In this document: positions 1-7,124 of the stretch, one piece after another | Numbering within the stretch: position 1 is the stretch's first letter | Layout: every line of letters starts with the position of its first letter | DNA from: Spirochaeta sp. UBA2779 | GTDB taxonomy: Bacteria; Spirochaetota; Spirochaetia; DSM-2461 | Assembly (NCBI GenBank): GCA_002352375.1 | Contig: DEIH01000158.1 | Location: forward strand, 1,992-18,869 | Reading direction: 5' to 3' | Length of the DNA: 16,878 bases | Notes under the pieces: model-generated | What the model was told of the DNA's origin: nothing | The model's database searches: none | The model's input: the letters and a program-made list of their open reading frames with translations, nothing else | Program-made: the position numbers and the translations under genes

Positions 1-312
1 ATCATCGCTGCACCTGACGGCTCTCTCTGGATTAACCTCACCGGTAATTCCGGCATGGGAACCGCCGGCTCCGGGGATGTTCTTTCCGGATTGATCGGTG
101 CTCTCACCGCCGCCATGCCGGCAGCACCCCCCGCCAACCCCCTCCGGCAGGGAGTCTATCTTCACGGCCTCGCCGGAGACCTGGCCGCCGAAACTATCGG
201 GACCACAGGCATCACCGCTACAGACATACTCAAATCCATTCCCGAAGCTCTCCGCCAATACCAGAAAACGATAACCACCACCCCCCTCTACAACAAAATC
301 CTCCCGGTTTAA
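1..312 (+). CDS. nnrD: ADP-dependent NAD(P)H-hydrate dehydratase, C-terminal part (5' end outside window)
   Basis: The reading frame is open from the first base of the window and ends at a TAA at 310-312, so this is the last ~103 residues of a longer protein. It carries the ribokinase-fold signature of the YjeF C-terminal family: a TGNSGM segment followed directly by GTAGSGDVLSG, whose Asp is the expected catalytic base, then an Ala-rich helix and the YLHGLAGDLAAE segment typical of the family. Known members dehydrate the damaged cofactors NADHX and NADPHX back to NADH and NADPH in the cytoplasm using ADP. In many bacteria this domain is fused to an N-terminal NAD(P)HX epimerase domain; whether it is here cannot be seen. 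GC is high, as in the next two genes. No terminator is evident after the stop. Confidence 0.9.
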   Translation: MIAAPDGSLWINLTGNSGMGTAGSGDVLSGLIGALTAAMPAAPPANPLRQGVYLHGLAGDLAAETIGTTGITATDILKSIPEALRQYQKTITTTPLYNKILPV

Positions 313-381
313 CCCCTACCCCCCCTCTCACCAACAGGTTATGCTGATCGTATTGATATTTCTGTTTATGGAGGCTGTCCC

Positions 382-690
382 ATGATTGTCTATTCCGTCT
401 CTGTCCTGGTAAAAACAGGTTTCGAGAACGACTTCATTACTGCGACTAAGGTAAACCATAAGGAAACTCGAAAAGAAATGGGTAACTTGCGTTTCGATGT
501 TCTTCAAAGTGATGAAAATCCCTCTCTTTTTGAACTGTACGAGGTGTACCGGTCAGAAGAAGCTGTTATGGCGCATAAAGAAACCCGTCACTACAAAGAC
601 TGGCGGGATACCGTTGCACCTTGGATGGCCCGGGACCGTAAGGGTACAAAGTACGCAGCTCTTTTCCCCAGGGCAGACGAAGAATGGTAG
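382..690 (+). CDS. LsrG-like / antibiotic biosynthesis monooxygenase (ABM) domain protein
   Basis: This 102-residue protein is a single ABM-type ferredoxin-like domain. It resembles LsrG, the phospho-AI-2 isomerase, most closely: the NLRFDVLQ segment (about residues 36-43), the ELYEVYRSEEAVMAHKET run and the HYKDW motif line up with the E. coli protein as I remember it. The family also contains quinol monooxygenases and heme-degrading enzymes, so LsrG function is not proven. No lsrK, lsrF or lsr transporter is visible nearby. The start is supported by a TGGAGG ribosome-binding site seven bases upstream. The last codons overlap the ATG of the following alcohol dehydrogenase (ATGGTAG), so the two are probably translated together and may act on the same small carbonyl or quinone-type compound. 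That last point is inference. Confidence 0.82.
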   Translation: MIVYSVSVLVKTGFENDFITATKVNHKETRKEMGNLRFDVLQSDENPSLFELYEVYRSEEAVMAHKETRHYKDWRDTVAPWMARDRKGTKYAALFPRADEEW

Positions 691-1856
691 AGAGCTTCAG
701 ACATCTGGGAAACGCCGATCTTATTTTCGGCGCAGGCAGAATATCAACACTCCCGAACCTCATTCCCGCAAACGGCCCGGTACTCATCCTTACGGGAAAC
801 CATTTCCCCGGGACTCAGGTTTGGAAAAAACTTGAATCCGCGATAAAAAACCGAGGTTTGGAACTAATTCGGGAAACCGTGAGCGGCGAACCCTCCCCGG
901 AAACTGTCGATACTCTGGTGGAGGAAGCACGGAAAAGAAGAACCACCTCGGTGGTTGCCATCGGCGGCGGCAGTGTTCTTGATGCCGGGAAAGCTGCTGC
1001 CGCCATGCTCAGACATGAAGGAAGTGTTATTGACTATCTGGAAGGTGTTGGAAGCAGGAAGCCGAAAGGAAAAAGCCTTCCGATGATTGCGGTTCCCACC
1101 ACCGCCGGAACCGGCAGTGAAGCCACTAAAAACGCCGTTATAAGCCGCCGGGGGAAAGACGGGTTCAAAAAGTCTCTGAGACACAACGCCTTTATTCCGC
1201 CTGTTGCCCTAATCGACCCGGAACTTGCAGTCGGCTGTCCCGAAGATGTTTCGCTGTCCTGCGGTATGGATGCCTTCTGCCAGATTCTGGAATCATACGT
1301 TTCAACCGGAGCAACAGCCTTTACAGATATCCTGGCCCGGGACGGTCTGATCCGCTTCGGAAAGGGCAGTCGTCTATTTACCGAAAAAGGTTACGGCAGC
1401 CCGGATGAAGTGGACTATCGAAGCGAACTGGCCCTGGCCGCTTACTACTCCGGACTCACTCTGGCCAACGCGGGCCTGGGCACCGTCCACGGCCTGGCCG
1501 GTCCCATCGGAGCCTTCAGTGAAGTTCCCCATGGTGTGGCCTGCGGTCTTCTGGTGAGCCCCGTCTTCAAGTTTATCGCCGAAAAACTCGAAGAAGTAGG
1601 GAACTTTAAGATTCTCGATCGCCTGGCCTATGCCGGAGCGGTTCTGCACCGGGGAGCCGATGCTGTACCGAAAAGAGGTGATGTGGAAAAACTCCTCGAC
1701 CGCTTCGATGAATGGGCCGGAAATCTCCCACACCTTTCGGACTATGGGATGAAGGAAGCTGATATTGATAGTGTTATTGCCGCATCGTCAAATAAGAACT
1801 CACCGGTTTCCCTCGATGAAGAGGAGCGCCGGAAAGCTGTTGTAGATATATTCTGA
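684..1856 (+). CDS. iron-containing (group III) alcohol dehydrogenase family protein
   Basis: This 390-residue protein is a full-length Fe-ADH fold. The N-terminal half binds NAD(P): GGGSVLDAGKA at about 94-104 and TTAGTGSE at 139-146. The C-terminal half holds the metal site. Compared with FucO, the ligands Asp (D196, in GMDAF) and two His (H269 in VHG, H283 in PHG) are kept, but the His of the usual DALTHAIE helix is Gln (Q200) and the active-site His four residues after the VHG His is Gly (G273). Gln at the first position occurs in a known subgroup of the family, so activity is likely but the metal may bind differently. Substrate is unknown; an aldehyde or 2-hydroxy compound is likely. Its ATG overlaps the stop of the LsrG-like gene, and it ends five bases from the convergent PLP-enzyme gene. 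Confidence 0.88.
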   Translation: MVESFRHLGNADLIFGAGRISTLPNLIPANGPVLILTGNHFPGTQVWKKLESAIKNRGLELIRETVSGEPSPETVDTLVEEARKRRTTSVVAIGGGSVLDAGKAAAAMLRHEGSVIDYLEGVGSRKPKGKSLPMIAVPTTAGTGSEATKNAVISRRGKDGFKKSLRHNAFIPPVALIDPELAVGCPEDVSLSCGMDAFCQILESYVSTGATAFTDILARDGLIRFGKGSRLFTEKGYGSPDEVDYRSELALAAYYSGLTLANAGLGTVHGLAGPIGAFSEVPHGVACGLLVSPVFKFIAEKLEEVGNFKILDRLAYAGAVLHRGADAVPKRGDVEKLLDRFDEWAGNLPHLSDYGMKEADIDSVIAASSNKNSPVSLDEEERRKAVVDIF

Positions 1857-1861
1857 ATCTA

Positions 1862-2977
1862 TCAGATCGCAAGTATTCTCTTCCTTGCAATAATTTTCCA
1901 TGTGTCAATGATGTCATGATTTCTAACAATATATGCATCATCGTACAATGCCACCGTCGGGCATATATGAACGGGAATGCCATAAACAGCATCTCCAACA
2001 GTAAGTCCTGTTTCTTCTGCCGGATGAATCACCAGATGCTCCTCGCTTTGATTCAGCACTGTGTAGGACTCAATCCCGAAAAAAGAAACCCGGGGATGGG
2101 GCTTATCTGCTGATACAGCTTTATAGCCCAGATCCAAAGTAAGACTTTCACCCTGCGGCCGACTGACAACCCGGGATAGCAGCACTGCTGCATGCTGAAA
2201 CTCCAGATCTGCATAGGAAGAACTGTAGCCCAGATCCCAGAGCAGCGGAGTCCCCGGACTTAGTTCTCTTTGTTGAAACTTCGCATGAATGGGAAACGTC
2301 GGCGTCCCTCCGGCAACCAGGTTCGGAACTTCAATTCCCAACTCTTTCAGTTTCCGAATAAGAACCTCAACCGACTGAAAATCCCGATTACATTCTTTTT
2401 CTCTCAGATTTGGATCGGACTCGTGAATATGACCGTCATACACGTGTAATCCTGCAAACCTGACAGCCGATATAGAAAGAATTTCTCTTACCAGCTCGAA
2501 AGCGCCATTGGATGCGCCAATCCCGGTTCGATGCATACCGTTATCAATATCCACATACAAATCAACCGACATATTGAATTTTTCAGCAGCTAAAGTCAGT
2601 TTTCCCAGGATTTCCGGACAATCAACAAGCACTGAAAAACTCACATCCGGAAACACACGTTTCAACTGGAAAAATCTCTCTATATGGGGTCCTACCGGCT
2701 GATACGCCAGAAGAATATCCTCCCCGCCGTTCTCTGCGGTCATTTCAGCCTCGGCAATGGTAGAGCATTTGAATTTTTTTATACCGCAGGATCGTTGAAG
2801 GGCCACCAGCTTCGGTAACTTATGCGTTTTAACATGAGGTCGCAGCCTCTTCACATTTCCGGCAATACGAATCATCAGGTCAATATTATTACGAACCCGA
2901 TCGGGATAGATGAGCAGCGCCGGACTGGGTACAATTTCAGGTTTTTTCAAGACATACCAGTTTTCTTTGTCTGTCAT
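1862..2977 (-). CDS. D-threonine aldolase / D-serine dehydratase family PLP enzyme (alanine-racemase-like fold III)
   Basis: This is a 371-residue fold-type III PLP enzyme. The N-terminal TIM-barrel domain has the family's RPHVKTHK motif (residues 46-53), with K50 the expected PLP Schiff-base lysine, and a DIDNGMHRTG segment. The C-terminal beta domain carries HICPT, giving H337 and C339 as the likely metal pair. Family knowledge: eukaryotic-type D-serine dehydratases bind Zn through His-x-Cys, while classic D-threonine aldolases use His-x-Asp, so this site favours a D-serine-dehydratase-like enzyme. Many bacterial relatives are unassigned, so the substrate is open. It would degrade a D-3-hydroxy amino acid in the cytoplasm. 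There is no Shine-Dalgarno before the ATG, but a TATAAT lies only nine bases upstream, suggesting a nearly leaderless transcript. It is convergent with the alcohol dehydrogenase. Confidence 0.87.
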   Translation of the reverse strand: MTDKENWYVLKKPEIVPSPALLIYPDRVRNNIDLMIRIAGNVKRLRPHVKTHKLPKLVALQRSCGIKKFKCSTIAEAEMTAENGGEDILLAYQPVGPHIERFFQLKRVFPDVSFSVLVDCPEILGKLTLAAEKFNMSVDLYVDIDNGMHRTGIGASNGAFELVREILSISAVRFAGLHVYDGHIHESDPNLREKECNRDFQSVEVLIRKLKELGIEVPNLVAGGTPTFPIHAKFQQRELSPGTPLLWDLGYSSSYADLEFQHAAVLLSRVVSRPQGESLTLDLGYKAVSADKPHPRVSFFGIESYTVLNQSEEHLVIHPAEETGLTVGDAVYGIPVHICPTVALYDDAYIVRNHDIIDTWKIIARKRILAI

Positions 2978-2986
2978 ATCATCGAT

Positions 2987-2992
2987 ATTATA
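2987..2992 (-). promoter_or_regulatory. candidate -10 element (TATAAT) for the PLP-enzyme gene
   Basis: A perfect TATAAT on the minus strand ends nine bases before the ATG at 2977. Transcription would begin about three bases before the start codon, consistent with the absence of a ribosome-binding site. The hexamer 17 bases upstream (TAAAGT) is a poor -35, so this is only a candidate. Confidence 0.35.
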
Positions 2993-3070
2993 CCGTTTTT
3001 AAAGAAGTTACTTTACCTTTGAAGCTACAGTCCTTTTCTCCTCGTAAAGAAGTATAGAAAGAACTACTAT

Positions 3071-3075
3071 GGAGG
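3071..3075 (+). promoter_or_regulatory. ribosome-binding site that favours the GTG start at 3083
   Basis: GGAGG lies one base before the ATG at 3077, which is too close for initiation there, but seven bases before the in-frame GTG at 3083, which is ideal spacing. The small protein therefore probably begins at the GTG. Confidence 0.6.
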
Positions 3076-3082
3076 TATGACT

Positions 3083-3391
3083 GTGGATTCACTGACATCC
3101 ATTCTTGAAGAAGAATTCTCTCTGGCTTTTAATGTCAAAGACGAAAAGGCCCTGAAACGCTCTCTCACAATCTTAACCGGGAATATGGTTTCCAAAGAGG
3201 ATTACCTGAAAGAAACTAATACTGTCTCATCAGACATCAAACTTCTGGCCACCCGGATGGAAGAAGGATTCAAACGGATTGATTCCCGGCTGGAAGCCAA
3301 TGAATTAAGATTCAATCGACTCACCGGTCTGATTTCCCTGGGTTTCATCGTGATAACAGTACTTATCACCGTATATCAGTTTCTTACCTGA
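3083..3391 (+). CDS. small coiled-coil protein with a C-terminal membrane anchor, unknown function
   Basis: I do not recognise a named family. From the GTG at 3083 the product is 102 residues; the ATG at 3077 would add two residues but is only one base from the GGAGG. The N-terminal ~55 residues are acidic and helical. Residues ~45-80 (a stretch including DIKLLATRMEEGFKRIDS) have the heptad-like spacing of a short coiled coil. The last ~22 residues are one hydrophobic segment (IVITVLITVYQFLT), predicted to anchor the protein with its coiled coil in the cytoplasm. Such a layout resembles small bacterial proteins that oligomerise at the membrane. The last 28 codons, stop included, are duplicated at 3997-4080. 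The gene is divergent from the PLP enzyme and convergent with the EXPERA gene. Confidence 0.7.
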   Translation: MDSLTSILEEEFSLAFNVKDEKALKRSLTILTGNMVSKEDYLKETNTVSSDIKLLATRMEEGFKRIDSRLEANELRFNRLTGLISLGFIVITVLITVYQFLT

Positions 3392-3403
3392 ACAAAGCCG
3401 CTT

Positions 3404-3919
3404 TCAGAACTTCCGGTTAAAGGGCTTCTCCTTTCTCATTCGCAGCAGTAATAAAAGGGGAATCAGAACATAGGGAAGATTGAGACTCAGGAATTTTGGA
3501 ACGTTCTGACAGCGCCATTGGGGCTCACCGAAAAACTCAACTCCGAAAACGACAATTCCGGTAATCACCGAAATACTGGTGGCATACATCACTGCAGGTA
3601 CCTGAATACCGTTCCACCCTTTTACTGCAGCAAGGATAAATCCCACATAGAAAATCGGATATACAAATGCCGAAAGACCTGTCACAAAACGCATCCAGAT
3701 CGGGGCCGGATGTTCTGCAGTATGAAGGAACAACGGATCTGTCCCATAAGCGTAGTTATAGTTCGCCCGGGCCAGAAAATTAGGGCTATCCGGTGACATT
3801 TCAATACCGAGAGTGGGGATGAGATCCGCAATTCCGGAAGTGACAATGAACAATGCAAATATCACAATAAAAAAGATATCGATGGGACGTTCCCTCAGGG
3901 GTAAAGGGTTGTTTTTCAT
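3404..3919 (-). CDS. EXPERA-domain membrane protein, TMEM97 (sigma-2 receptor)-like
   Basis: This 171-residue protein has four predicted membrane segments (about 13-33, 74-98, 107-127 and 143-160). The pattern matches the EXPERA family, especially TMEM97/MAC30 (DUF2781): an RPID start to helix 1, a helix-1 Asp in GIADL (D32), a DPLF motif in the first loop (D61), a Trp-led second helix, GWNGIQVPAVMYA, and the closing NLPYVLIP motif (147-154). D32 and D61 correspond to the two Asp residues conserved in human TMEM97. No acidic residue is present in helix 2, where TMEM97 and the EBP sterol isomerase have a Glu, so sterol isomerase activity is unlikely. Family members bind sterol-like lipids, and the ligand here is unknown. 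No clear ribosome-binding site precedes the ATG. The gene is convergent with the coiled-coil gene, 12 bases away. Confidence 0.78.
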   Translation of the reverse strand: MKNNPLPLRERPIDIFFIVIFALFIVTSGIADLIPTLGIEMSPDSPNFLARANYNYAYGTDPLFLHTAEHPAPIWMRFVTGLSAFVYPIFYVGFILAAVKGWNGIQVPAVMYATSISVITGIVVFGVEFFGEPQWRCQNVPKFLSLNLPYVLIPLLLLLRMRKEKPFNRKF

Positions 3920-3987
3920 AAAAAGAGAATATATCTATCCCGCCTTCAAGTAAATGCCTTTTTCTCCTCGTTAATTTCTTTGACTCA

Positions 3988-4080
3988 ATGGACACCCGAT
4001 TCAACCGGCTCACCGGTCTCATCTCCCTGGGGTTCATCGTCATTACAGTACTTATCACGGTTTATCAGTTTCTCTCCTGA
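3988..4080 (+). pseudogene. 30-codon duplicate of the coiled-coil protein's C-terminal membrane segment (remnant or micro-ORF)
   Basis: An ATG at 3988 opens 30 codons ending at TGA 4078-4080. From codon 4 onward it matches the last 28 codons of the small coiled-coil gene (3308-3391) without gaps: 72 of 84 bases are identical and 26 of 27 residues are the same. Eleven of the twelve base differences are synonymous, and the only residue change is Thr to Ser just before the stop. A 12-base block (TTTTCTCCTCGT) found upstream of the parent gene (3034-3045) also precedes the copy (3960-3971), so it looks like a paralogue that lost its middle. It has no ribosome-binding site. Its last 16 bases overlap the 3' end of mnmA on the other strand. 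It may be a decaying copy or a tiny membrane peptide gene. Confidence 0.65.
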
Positions 4081-5168
4081 CTTTCAACCATAGCCCCGCC
4101 AAGGCAGACATCCCCATCGTAGAGAACCGCAAATTGACCCGGCGCCACCCCCCGGTCACCTTCATCCATTTCAATTTCCAACCGCTCCATCCCGTCTTGC
4201 TCCTGGGTGGATGAATCCGCAAGGGTGCGAACAGTTGCACCGATAAGTTTGGGACCGTGACGCAGCTTGAGAACCAACCTGGCCGGCAACTCCGGTCGGC
4301 CTGAAATCCAGTTGGGATTTACGACGGTAAACTGTCTCCGGGAGACAGCGGCAGCTTCCATGGAACCGGCCACCGTCACAATATTCTCATCCATGCTTTT
4401 CTTTACAACATACCAGGGCCCTCCGGATAAACCGAGACCGCTGCGCTGACCGATGGTATAAAACCACGTTCCTTTATGGGTCCCCAGCTTCCGGCCGGTA
4501 TCCGCCTCGATGATATCGCCTTCTTTATCACCCATGTAGTGACGCACAAAATCTGAATATTTGATCTTCCCCAGAAAGCAGATACCCTGGCTGTCTTTGC
4601 GTGATTTGGACGGAAGATCCCACTTCTCAGCCAGCAGACGCACATCGCTCTTCATCATTCCCCCAATGGGAAACATGGCAATGGCCGCCTGCTCCTGAGA
4701 GAGATGAGAAAGAAAGTAAGTCTGATCCTTTACCGGATCCGGTGAACGATGAATCCGGAACAGCCCGTTCTCATCTTTGGAAATCACCGCATAATGACCC
4801 GATGCCACCTTATCGAAGCTCTCCCCCACCCTGTCCAGAAAAGCTCCGAACTTGATGCGCTGGTTGCAGAAAATATCCGGGCTGGGGGTCCGCCCCGCCT
4901 TGAGCTCAGATACGGTGTAAGACACCACACGGTCCCAGTACTCCCGCTGCAGGCTCACCACCTTCAAGGGTATGTCCGTCATCTCACAGACCCCCCGGGC
5001 GTACTCCATATCCTCTTCCCACGGGCACGACCCCAGGGAAGCCAGCTCATCTTCCAGCCATATCTTCAAATAGTAAGCGGTAATATCCGCACCCGGGTAC
5101 TTCTCTTTGAGAGAAACCAGCGCTGTCGAACTGTCAACGCCTCCGGATAGTAAAACTGCAATCTTCAC
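4065..5168 (-). CDS. mnmA: tRNA-specific 2-thiouridylase MnmA
   Basis: This 367-residue cytoplasmic enzyme installs the 2-thio group on U34 of tRNA Lys, Glu and Gln, using ATP and sulfur relayed from a desulfurase. The PP-loop SGGVDSS is at residues 8-14. The first catalytic cysteine is C101 in the SPDIFCN motif and the second is C197 in GICFLG. GHYA and DQTYFL are the usual tRNA-binding and adenylation segments, and the C-terminal beta-barrel ends in VAPGQFAVLYDGDVCLGGA. The start is GTG at 5168. No ATG, GTG or TTG occurs in frame between it and the upstream stop at 5235-5237, so this start is forced, although no good ribosome-binding site is visible. GC is high (62% in 4921-4980), unlike the AT-rich locus upstream. 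The last codons lie within the duplicated segment described at 3988-4080. Confidence 0.95.
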   Translation of the reverse strand: MKIAVLLSGGVDSSTALVSLKEKYPGADITAYYLKIWLEDELASLGSCPWEEDMEYARGVCEMTDIPLKVVSLQREYWDRVVSYTVSELKAGRTPSPDIFCNQRIKFGAFLDRVGESFDKVASGHYAVISKDENGLFRIHRSPDPVKDQTYFLSHLSQEQAAIAMFPIGGMMKSDVRLLAEKWDLPSKSRKDSQGICFLGKIKYSDFVRHYMGDKEGDIIEADTGRKLGTHKGTWFYTIGQRSGLGLSGGPWYVVKKSMDENIVTVAGSMEAAAVSRRQFTVVNPNWISGRPELPARLVLKLRHGPKLIGATVRTLADSSTQEQDGMERLEIEMDEGDRGVAPGQFAVLYDGDVCLGGAMVESQERN

Positions 5169-5253
5169 CGCTGCATCATCACCATACGGGGTAAGAATTT
5201 CAAGGTCTGTTTTTTGTATATGACCTCTGCCGTCCTATCGGAAGATTCCGCTT

Positions 5254-6297
5254 CTACAATTCCCCACGATATAGAGCGAGAATATTCTCCAATGGCGTAT
5301 TCGGCTGAAGATTATGACATGGTGCTATGATATAGCCGCCATTTTTTCCAAGAATACGATTACATTCATGAACTTCCCGTTCTACATCCTCAACAGTTCC
5401 GAATGGTAAAATTTTCTGATTCTCTATAGCCCCATGGAAGATCACATCTCTGCCAAACTCTCTCTTGAGCCTTTCCCGCTCCATTCCCGGACACACATAC
5501 TGAATAGGGTTCAATATATCGATACCAAGTTCAACCAACTCACGAATGATATAAAAGGCCGATCCGTCACTATGATAAAATACTTTTTTATTCAAAGAGT
5601 GTGCTGTCTCGATGATTCGTTTAACATGAGGTTTAAGAAACTTTTCCCAAAGTTCAGTTGAGAACATCTGTCGGTCCTGCATGCCCATATCATCCGAATA
5701 GTAGATAAAATCAATCTCCGGAGAAGCAGCAATTGCCCTTTTAATATAATCAATCTGAATATCAGCGATCCGTTCCAAGGCCTTATGAAGAAAAATCGGA
5801 TTCAAATACAAATCCATAAGTGCTTCATCCAAAGATCGCATACCTGAATAGACTTCAAAAAGGGCAATAAAACTCAGCATGGTTGCCCGACCATGAAATT
5901 CTTCAACCTGTTTGGGAAGAGAAGAATAATTAAACAAGTTGCTATCCGGCCAAATGAAGTTCTCTAATTCCCCGGAAGTTTCAAATGTTTTAATCGGATA
6001 GAAAGAGTTTTCCAGATAAACTCCTCCATCATAGGGCTTTGGACGAAGGCCGGTACCCCACTCATTAAATGTTTCATCCTCTGCGGGCATCTTTAAAACA
6101 GGTACTTCACCCGTGTATGCAGCCTGAACCCAGCAGATCTTATCAATATTCAAGGCATCATAAAGATCCAGATCGTTATCAACACCAAGGTATTCCTTAA
6201 GGCTTACAGAAACTTCATCGGTCATCCAGATATCTCGAGGAACCCGATCGACAGTTTTTCTATCAACAGTATTCAATATCCGTATTCTTGAGGTCAT
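5254..6297 (-). CDS. uroporphyrinogen-decarboxylase-fold protein (UroD/MtaA superfamily) of a sugar operon
   Basis: This 347-residue protein has the UroD/methyltransferase TIM-barrel pattern: an N-terminal RVPRDIWM, a central IDFIYYSDDMGMQ, KKVFYHSDGS (H242), GIDILNPIQ, an ELKREFG-type helix, IFHGAIENQ and a final GGYIIAPCHNLQPNTP. Corrinoid methyltransferases of this fold bind Zn through His-x-Cys plus a distant Cys. Here the pair is His-x-Asp (H242, D244), with C327 followed by H328 near the end, so a metal site with altered ligands is possible. True HemE is unlikely given the operon context. Its ATG overlaps the stop of the second permease (ATGA), so it is co-translated with the transporter. 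Close relatives recur beside sugar transporters and their reaction is not established; a demethylase acting on methylated sugars or aglycones is speculation. No clear terminator follows. Confidence 0.82.
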   Translation of the reverse strand: MTSRIRILNTVDRKTVDRVPRDIWMTDEVSVSLKEYLGVDNDLDLYDALNIDKICWVQAAYTGEVPVLKMPAEDETFNEWGTGLRPKPYDGGVYLENSFYPIKTFETSGELENFIWPDSNLFNYSSLPKQVEEFHGRATMLSFIALFEVYSGMRSLDEALMDLYLNPIFLHKALERIADIQIDYIKRAIAASPEIDFIYYSDDMGMQDRQMFSTELWEKFLKPHVKRIIETAHSLNKKVFYHSDGSAFYIIRELVELGIDILNPIQYVCPGMERERLKREFGRDVIFHGAIENQKILPFGTVEDVEREVHECNRILGKNGGYIIAPCHNLQPNTPLENILALYRGEL

Positions 6298-7124
6298 GCT
6301 TTGATAGCTCCAGCAGACATTCCGGCAATAATTTTCCTGTTGAAGAATATAAACAGGATTAGCATGGGGATTGTAATAATAACCACATCAGCAAAAAGTA
6401 AATTCCAATTACTGTGATATTTACTTATAAAATTATAAAGAGTCAGCTGTATCGTCACATTCTTCTTTCCTGGAAAGAAATAAAGCGGATTTACAAAATC
6501 ATTAAATATATTAACTGAAGATAATACGATAATCGTTGCTGTTGTAGGTTTTAACAATGGAAAAATAATCTGGAAATAAAGACGGAAGGAACTGCTGCCA
6601 TCCACTATTGCAGCCTCATCGATTTCTCTAGGTATTGTTGCCATGAATCCTTTGTAGATTAAAGTCGAAAAGGACATAGAAAGAGCAACTTCTATCATTA
6701 CCATACTGAACATGGTTTTAAAAATACCGAGGGACATCAATAGCCAAATCGTAGGAACAATTGCCGGAGGAAGAATCAATCCTGTCAGAATAAAAAAATT
6801 AATAACAGGCGTCGCTTTACCGATTCTCCTTTGAGCCACATACCCCGCCATTGAACAAAATAATACAAGAACAAGGAGGGAAAACAATGTAATCATAATA
6901 CTGTTTTTGAAAGCTGTCAGCACAACACCCTTGTCAGTAGAAAGAACCTCTTTGATATTATCAAGCAATAAAAACTGCTCCGGAGCTGACATCTTCATTA
7001 GAGAGGCTTCTCTAGGATTTTTAGCTGCTGAATTTATAATAAAATAGAAAGGTATGCCAAAAATAACGAGCGCAGAAATAATTCCTGTTATCTCCATTAA
7101 GAGGCGTCTTGTCCTGGATATCAT
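6294..7124 (-). CDS. carbohydrate ABC transporter permease, MalG/LplC-like (CUT1)
   Basis: This 276-residue inner-membrane protein has six predicted helices. The cytoplasmic EAA loop that docks the ATPase is clear (EIDEAAIVDGSSSF, followed by IIFPLLKP). The C-terminus is the usual MalG-type ISAGA segment (IIAGMSAGAIKA). It forms the translocation pore together with the permease encoded just upstream, whose stop overlaps its ATG as ATGA. An AGAGGT ribosome-binding site also precedes it. The ATPase of the system is not in the window; CUT1 systems commonly share a housekeeping MsmX/UgpC-type ATPase. AT-rich codons match the rest of the locus. The substrate is inferred from the neighbouring rhamnosidase to be a rhamnose-containing oligosaccharide or glycoside. 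Confidence 0.92.
   Translation of the reverse strand: MISRTRRLLMEITGIISALVIFGIPFYFIINSAAKNPREASLMKMSAPEQFLLLDNIKEVLSTDKGVVLTAFKNSIMITLFSLLVLVLFCSMAGYVAQRRIGKATPVINFFILTGLILPPAIVPTIWLLMSLGIFKTMFSMVMIEVALSMSFSTLIYKGFMATIPREIDEAAIVDGSSSFRLYFQIIFPLLKPTTATIIVLSSVNIFNDFVNPLYFFPGKKNVTIQLTLYNFISKYHSNWNLLFADVVIITIPMLILFIFFNRKIIAGMSAGAIKA

Noticed and set aside
1869..1888. GCAAG...CTTGC hairpin just after the alcohol dehydrogenase, followed by AATAATTTT.
   Set aside because: Only five base pairs with a ten-base loop and inside the end of the PLP-enzyme gene; too weak for a terminator call.
3395..3427. Interrupted hairpin (AAGCC...GGCTT with inner short stems) between the convergent coiled-coil and EXPERA genes.
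   Set aside because: The stem has several bulges and no T-run follows on either strand, so I do not call a terminator.
5239..5250. CGGAA-GA-TTCCG near-palindrome downstream of the UroD-fold gene as an operon terminator.
   Set aside because: A two-base loop and five-base stem with no U-tract do not make an intrinsic terminator.
5254..6297. Annotation as HemE (heme biosynthesis).
   Set aside because: The substrate-site pattern and coupling to sugar permeases point to another branch of the fold; no other heme genes are near.
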